Shown here: in pieces, positions 1 through 5,578 of the stretch
Numbering within the stretch: the first letter of the stretch is position 1
Layout of the letters: each line of letters opens with the position of its first letter
Source: Frankiales bacterium
Lineage (GTDB): Bacteria; Actinomycetota; Actinomycetes; JAFAQI01
Direction of reading: 5' to 3'
Assembly (NCBI GenBank): GCA_019246495.1
Contig: JAFAQI010000105.1
Location: 1 to 5,578, forward strand
DNA length: 5,578 nucleotides
Notes under the pieces: model-generated
The model's database searches: none
The model's input: the letters and a program-made list of their open reading frames with translations, nothing else
Told to the model about the DNA's origin: nothing
Translations under genes and position numbers: made by a program

Positions 1-652
1 GCACCGCCGTAGGCGTCCGCTGCGGCGGCGTAGACAGCGGACAGCATCGCCATGGGACCGCAGGAGTAGACGACGTCGGCGCCGACGCGCTCGATGACCG
101 CGGGCAGGACGTCGGAGACGCGACCCTTCTCGCCGAACGAACCGTCGTCGGTGGTGAACGCGACGCTTGCCGCCATCCGCTTCGCGTCGAGCGCGCCGAA
201 CAACCGGTCGGCCGTCGCGGCGCCGAGCACGAAGTCGACGCGGCACCCGCGCTTGCGCAGGGTCTCCGCCAGCATGAACAGCGGCGCAGCGCCGTAGCCG
301 CCACCTACGAGCACGCAGTTGGCGGGCTCCTTCGGCAGCGCGAACGGCCGGCCGAGCGGGCCGACGACATCGATCGGGTCGTGCGGTCGCCGGCTGGCGA
401 GCCACGCCGAACCCTTGCCGTGCACCGAGAAGACGAACTCGACGGTGCCGCCGTACACGCCGCGCGACGCGACCCGGTGGATCGAGAACGCGCGACGCAG
501 CAACATCGAGCCGTCGTCGCCACCGACCGCGAGAGCGACGAACTGGCCAGGTTTGGTCTGCTCGGCGATGCCGGTCGCAACGACGGTCATCGCGAGGTAG
601 GCGCCGATCTGCTTGACCGACAGGACCTCGCCGCGCACCTGAACCGGCGCCA

Positions 653-653
<1 letters not shown>
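1..653 (-). CDS. pyrK: Dihydroorotate dehydrogenase electron-transfer subunit (PyrK type), 3' part cut off by window edge
   Basis: The visible 217 residues form a ferredoxin-reductase-type flavoprotein that in class 1B dihydroorotate dehydrogenase moves electrons from the PyrD FMN through FAD and a 2Fe-2S cluster to NAD+ in the cytoplasm. Seen directly: an N-terminal beta-barrel FAD domain (about 1-100) with the FAD motif RRAFSIHR at 53-60; the nucleotide-binding loop VGGGYGAAPL at 116-125; DDGSFGEKG at 169-177, typical of PyrK; and the SCGPMAML motif at 197-204, which in this fold contacts the nicotinamide nucleotide. The C-terminal cysteines that hold the 2Fe-2S cluster lie beyond position 1, so their presence cannot be judged. 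The ATG start overlaps the carB TGA by one base (TGATG) and has a GGAG seven bases upstream. PyrD probably follows. Another ferredoxin-NADP reductase relative is possible, but the motifs and the carB neighbour favour PyrK. Confidence 0.9.
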
Positions 654-4005
<3,352 letters not shown>

Positions 4006-4006
<1 letters not shown>

Positions 4007-4035
4007 TAGTGCCCCTTTCTGTTTCGAGACTGCAC
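4006..4035 (-). other. Possible 9-codon minigene between the small membrane gene and carB
   Basis: Reading from the GTG that overlaps the small gene's TAG (TAGTG at 4037-4033) gives a nine-codon frame, MQSRNRKGH, which ends in a TAG overlapping the carB GTG (TAGTG at 4008-4004). A GGGGAG lies nine bases before its start. It would carry ribosomes across the gap and hand them to carB. This is an inference from spacing only; the peptide resembles nothing I recognise and the frame could be accidental. Confidence 0.2.
4012..4018 (-). promoter_or_regulatory. Ribosome binding site of carB
   Basis: AAAGGGG on the minus strand lies five bases upstream of the GTG at 4006. It supports that GTG over the in-frame ATG at 4072, which would overlap the preceding small gene by 38 bases and add 22 residues unlike CarB. 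Confidence 0.75.
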
Positions 4036-4247
4036 TAGCGGTTGCTCCCCACGGCGAGTGCGAGCAGGACAACTCCGGCGATGGTCACGGCGGCCGCGAT
4101 GACCGCGGCTACAGCCGCGCCGGGCGCCAAGCCGCCGCGGACGACGCCCAGGTTGGGGTCCTCGGGGTGATGTCCGGCCGGATGGTGGTGCGCGACCGCC
4201 TCCACCGCCTCGGCGGTGGACCCTTCGTCATAGGCGTCGGACGTCAC
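4035..4247 (-). CDS. Small single-pass membrane protein of unknown function between carA and carB
   Basis: I do not recognise this 70-residue protein. What can be seen: an acidic N-terminal part (about 1-19, starting [10 protein letters not shown]), then a histidine-rich stretch HHHPAGHH at 20-27 followed by PEDPN, a lone Arg37, and one hydrophobic segment (about 41-66, rich in Ala/Val/Leu) that should span the membrane, ending in GSNR. There is no signal-peptidase site or lipobox. The GTG start overlaps the carA stop (GTGA) and has GGAG eight bases upstream, inside the end of carA, so its translation is probably coupled to carA. It lies in the same operon and ends 28 bases before carB. Coding potential is supported by the uninterrupted frame, sensible start and membrane segment. 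The histidines might bind a metal, but this is a guess. An upstream ATG at 4358 would put it deep inside carA and is unlikely. Confidence 0.72.
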   Translation of the reverse strand: MTSDAYDEGSTAEAVEAVAHHHPAGHHPEDPNLGVVRGGLAPGAAVAAVIAAAVTIAGVVLLALAVGSNR

Positions 4248-5377
4248 CGGTGCGACTCCATCAGGTCGGCGAACGTCTCGAACAGCCCGGTGGCGTCGTG
4301 CGGTCCCGGCGCGGCCTCGGGGTGGTACTGCACGGAGAAGGCCGGGATGTCGAGGCACCGCAGCCCTTCGACGACGCCGTCGTTGAGGTCGACGTGGCTG
4401 ACCTCGACCCGCCCGTACGGCGTCTCCGCGGCGCGGTCGAGGGGCGCATCGACGGCGAAGCCGTGGTTGTGGCTCGTCACCTCGACCCGGCCGGTCCGCC
4501 GGTCCTGCACCGGCTGGTTGACGCCGCGATGGCCGAACTTGAGCTTGTAGGTGCCGAACCCCAGCGCGCGGCCGAGCACCTGGTTGCCGAAACAGATGCC
4601 GAACACCGGTCGTCGCGCGTCGAGCACGCCGCGCACCGCGGCGACGGCGTAGTCGGCTGTCGCCGGGTCACCCGGCCCGTTGGAGAAGAAGACACCGTCG
4701 GGTGACACCGCGAGAAGATCCGCGGCGCTCGCTGTCGCCGGCAGCACGTGCACCTCACATCCGCGCTGCGCGAGGTAGCGCGGCGTCGATGCCTTGATGC
4801 CGAGGTCCATCGCTGCCACGACGAAACGCTTCTCGCCGATCGCCGGCACGACGTAGGGCTCGGGCACCGTGACCTCGCGCGCGAGGTCCGCACCCTCCAT
4901 TCCCGGCGAGGCATGCACCCGCGCCAGCAACGCCTCGGGGTCGCGTTCGACCGTCGAGATCCCGACTCGCATCGCACCGCGTTCTCGCAGATGCCGGGTC
5001 AGCGCGCGCGTGTCGACGCCGCTGATGCCCACGATCCCCTGCTCGTCGAGCTCGCGGTCGAGCGAACGCCGCGACCGCCAGTTGCTCGGTCGGCGCGCGG
5101 GGTCGCGGACGACGTAGCCGGAGACCCAGATGCGGCTGGACTCGTCGTCCTCGTCGTTCCACCCCGTGTTGCCGATCTGGGGGGCGGTGGCGACGACGAT
5201 CTGGCGATCGTAGGAGGGGTCGGTGAGGGTCTCCTGGTAGCCGGTCATGCCGGTGGAGAACACGGCCTCGCCGAAGGTCTCCCCCACGGCCCCGTAGGCG
5301 CGGCCGCGGAAGATCCGGCCGTCCTCCAGGACGAGTACGGCGGGAGCCTTGCCGGTTCCCCTTGTGGAGGTCGTCAT
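4244..5377 (-). CDS. carA: Carbamoyl-phosphate synthase small (glutaminase) subunit
   Basis: This 377-residue protein hydrolyses glutamine and channels the ammonia to CarB in the cytoplasm. The N-terminal CPSase small-chain domain (about 12-150) carries [17 protein letters not shown] at 40-56 and [15 protein letters not shown] at 120-134. The C-terminal class I glutamine amidotransferase domain (about 185-375) starts with [11 protein letters not shown] at 190-200, has NGPGDP at 233-238, the nucleophile Cys262 in GICFGNQ (260-266), and the other two triad residues His352 and Glu354 in [11 protein letters not shown]. Length fits the family. The ATG at 5377 is chosen because it overlaps the previous gene's stop (ATGA) and has a GGAAGG nine bases upstream; an ATG at 5434 would add 19 residues read from the previous gene in another frame. 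Synonymous codon choice changes clearly at about codon 93 (see findings), while the protein itself reads normally across that point. Confidence 0.98.
   Translation of the reverse strand: MTTSTRGTGKAPAVLVLEDGRIFRGRAYGAVGETFGEAVFSTGMTGYQETLTDPSYDRQIVVATAPQIGNTGWNDEDDESSRIWVSGYVVRDPARRPSNWRSRRSLDRELDEQGIVGISGVDTRALTRHLRERGAMRVGISTVERDPEALLARVHASPGMEGADLAREVTVPEPYVVPAIGEKRFVVAAMDLGIKASTPRYLAQRGCEVHVLPATASAADLLAVSPDGVFFSNGPGDPATADYAVAAVRGVLDARRPVFGICFGNQVLGRALGFGTYKLKFGHRGVNQPVQDRRTGRVEVTSHNHGFAVDAPLDRAAETPYGRVEVSHVDLNDGVVEGLRCLDIPAFSVQYHPEAAPGPHDATGLFETFADLMESHR
4256..4259 (-). promoter_or_regulatory. Ribosome binding site of the small membrane gene
   Basis: GGAG, within the last codons of carA, lies eight bases before the GTG at 4247. 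It decides the start of the small gene at the GTGA overlap. Confidence 0.55.
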
Positions 5378-5578
5378 CGTTCGGCGCCTTCCGTGCTGTT
5401 GGTTTTGATCATGGAGTTGATGGCGTCGACCCACTCGGTGTGCTCGGCCGCGTGGTCGGAGCGGAAACCGGAGTCGATCAGCTTGTCGCCGTGCGCCCAG
5501 GTCACCACGAGGAGTCCGCCCTCGGTGAGGACCTTGCCCGCGATGCCCTTGCCCAGCAGGGCCTCGCGGAGCGCGTCG
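5374..5578 (-). CDS. PH-like domain protein of the pyr operon, C-terminal part only
   Basis: Only the last 67 residues are in the window; the 5' end lies beyond 5578 and the first whole codon begins at 5577. The stretch [18 protein letters not shown] followed by [21 protein letters not shown] matches my memory of the bacterial PH-like domain protein encoded between pyrC and carA in many actinobacteria (Rv1382 in M. tuberculosis): two beta strands with the conserved GLLVVTW, then a closing amphipathic helix. Known relatives carry an N-terminal membrane anchor; that part is not visible here. The tail ([10 protein letters not shown]) is polar and probably disordered. Its TGA overlaps the carA ATG (ATGA), so the two are co-transcribed. 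Its function is not established. Serine and threonine codons are almost all TCC and ACC, as in the first part of carA. Confidence 0.8.
   Translation of the reverse strand, partial: DALREALLGKGIAGKVLTEGGLLVVTWAHGDKLIDSGFRSDHAAEHTEWVDAINSMIKTNSTEGAER
5387..5392 (-). promoter_or_regulatory. Ribosome binding site of carA
   Basis: GGAAGG, inside the end of the upstream gene, lies nine bases before the ATG at 5377. It fits translational coupling at the ATGA overlap and fixes the carA start. Confidence 0.6.

Noticed and set aside
1..30. Absence of the PyrK iron-sulphur cysteine cluster
   Set aside because: The gene is still open at position 1, so this is a window-edge effect and not a truncation.
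4007..4072. An upstream ATG at 4072 as the carB start
   Set aside because: It overlaps the small membrane gene and adds 22 residues foreign to CarB; the GTG at 4006 has a good ribosome binding site and gives the expected N-terminus.
4248..4358. A longer version of the small membrane protein starting at 4358
   Set aside because: The extra 37 residues lie wholly within the conserved CarA C-terminus in another frame and are Arg-rich shadow sequence.
4570..4605. CarA active-site motif reads GICFGNQ instead of GICLGHQ
   Set aside because: To my knowledge the F and N variants are usual in actinobacterial CarA; the Cys262, His352, Glu354 triad is complete, so there is no sign of an inactive enzyme.
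5378..5434. An upstream ATG at 5434 as the carA start
   Set aside because: The added 19 residues are out-of-frame reading of the PH-like gene; the ATG at 5377 sits in an ATGA overlap with a GGAAGG upstream.

Overview
The window is one continuous minus-strand stretch of a pyrimidine (UMP) biosynthesis operon from a high-GC Gram-positive bacterium, most likely an actinobacterium. The evidence is strong G/C preference at third codon positions, an actinobacterial-style CarB start (a GTG followed by PRR), CarA active-site wording (GICFGNQ) that I recall as usual in actinobacteria, and a PH-like gene directly upstream of carA, as I recall for Rv1382 in mycobacteria. The exact genus cannot be told from the sequence.

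Layout in the direction of transcription (right to left): the last 67 codons of a PH-like domain protein (5578-5374); carA, the glutaminase subunit of carbamoyl-phosphate synthase (5377-4244); an unrecognised 70-residue single-pass membrane protein gene (4247-4035); a 28-base gap; carB, the large synthase subunit (4006-653); and a pyrK-type electron-transfer subunit of class 1B dihydroorotate dehydrogenase (653-1), which runs off the left edge. Every base except the 28-base gap is covered by one of these five genes. No promoter, terminator, RNA gene, mobile element or CRISPR array is visible.

The gene junctions are very tight: ATGA (PH-like/carA), GTGA (carA/small gene), TGATG (carB/pyrK), and 28 bases before carB. 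This suggests one transcript with coupled translation. CarA releases ammonia from glutamine, and CarB uses it with bicarbonate and two ATP to make carbamoyl phosphate. The PyrK-type protein would pass electrons from dihydroorotate oxidation to NAD+; its catalytic partner PyrD is expected beyond position 1. The pyrR/pyrB/pyrC genes are expected beyond position 5578.

Most of the window is ordinary housekeeping sequence. The parts worth a second look are the small membrane protein between carA and carB, the CTAGTGC repeat and possible 9-codon minigene at the carB start, and an abrupt change in synonymous codon choice near codon 93 of carA.
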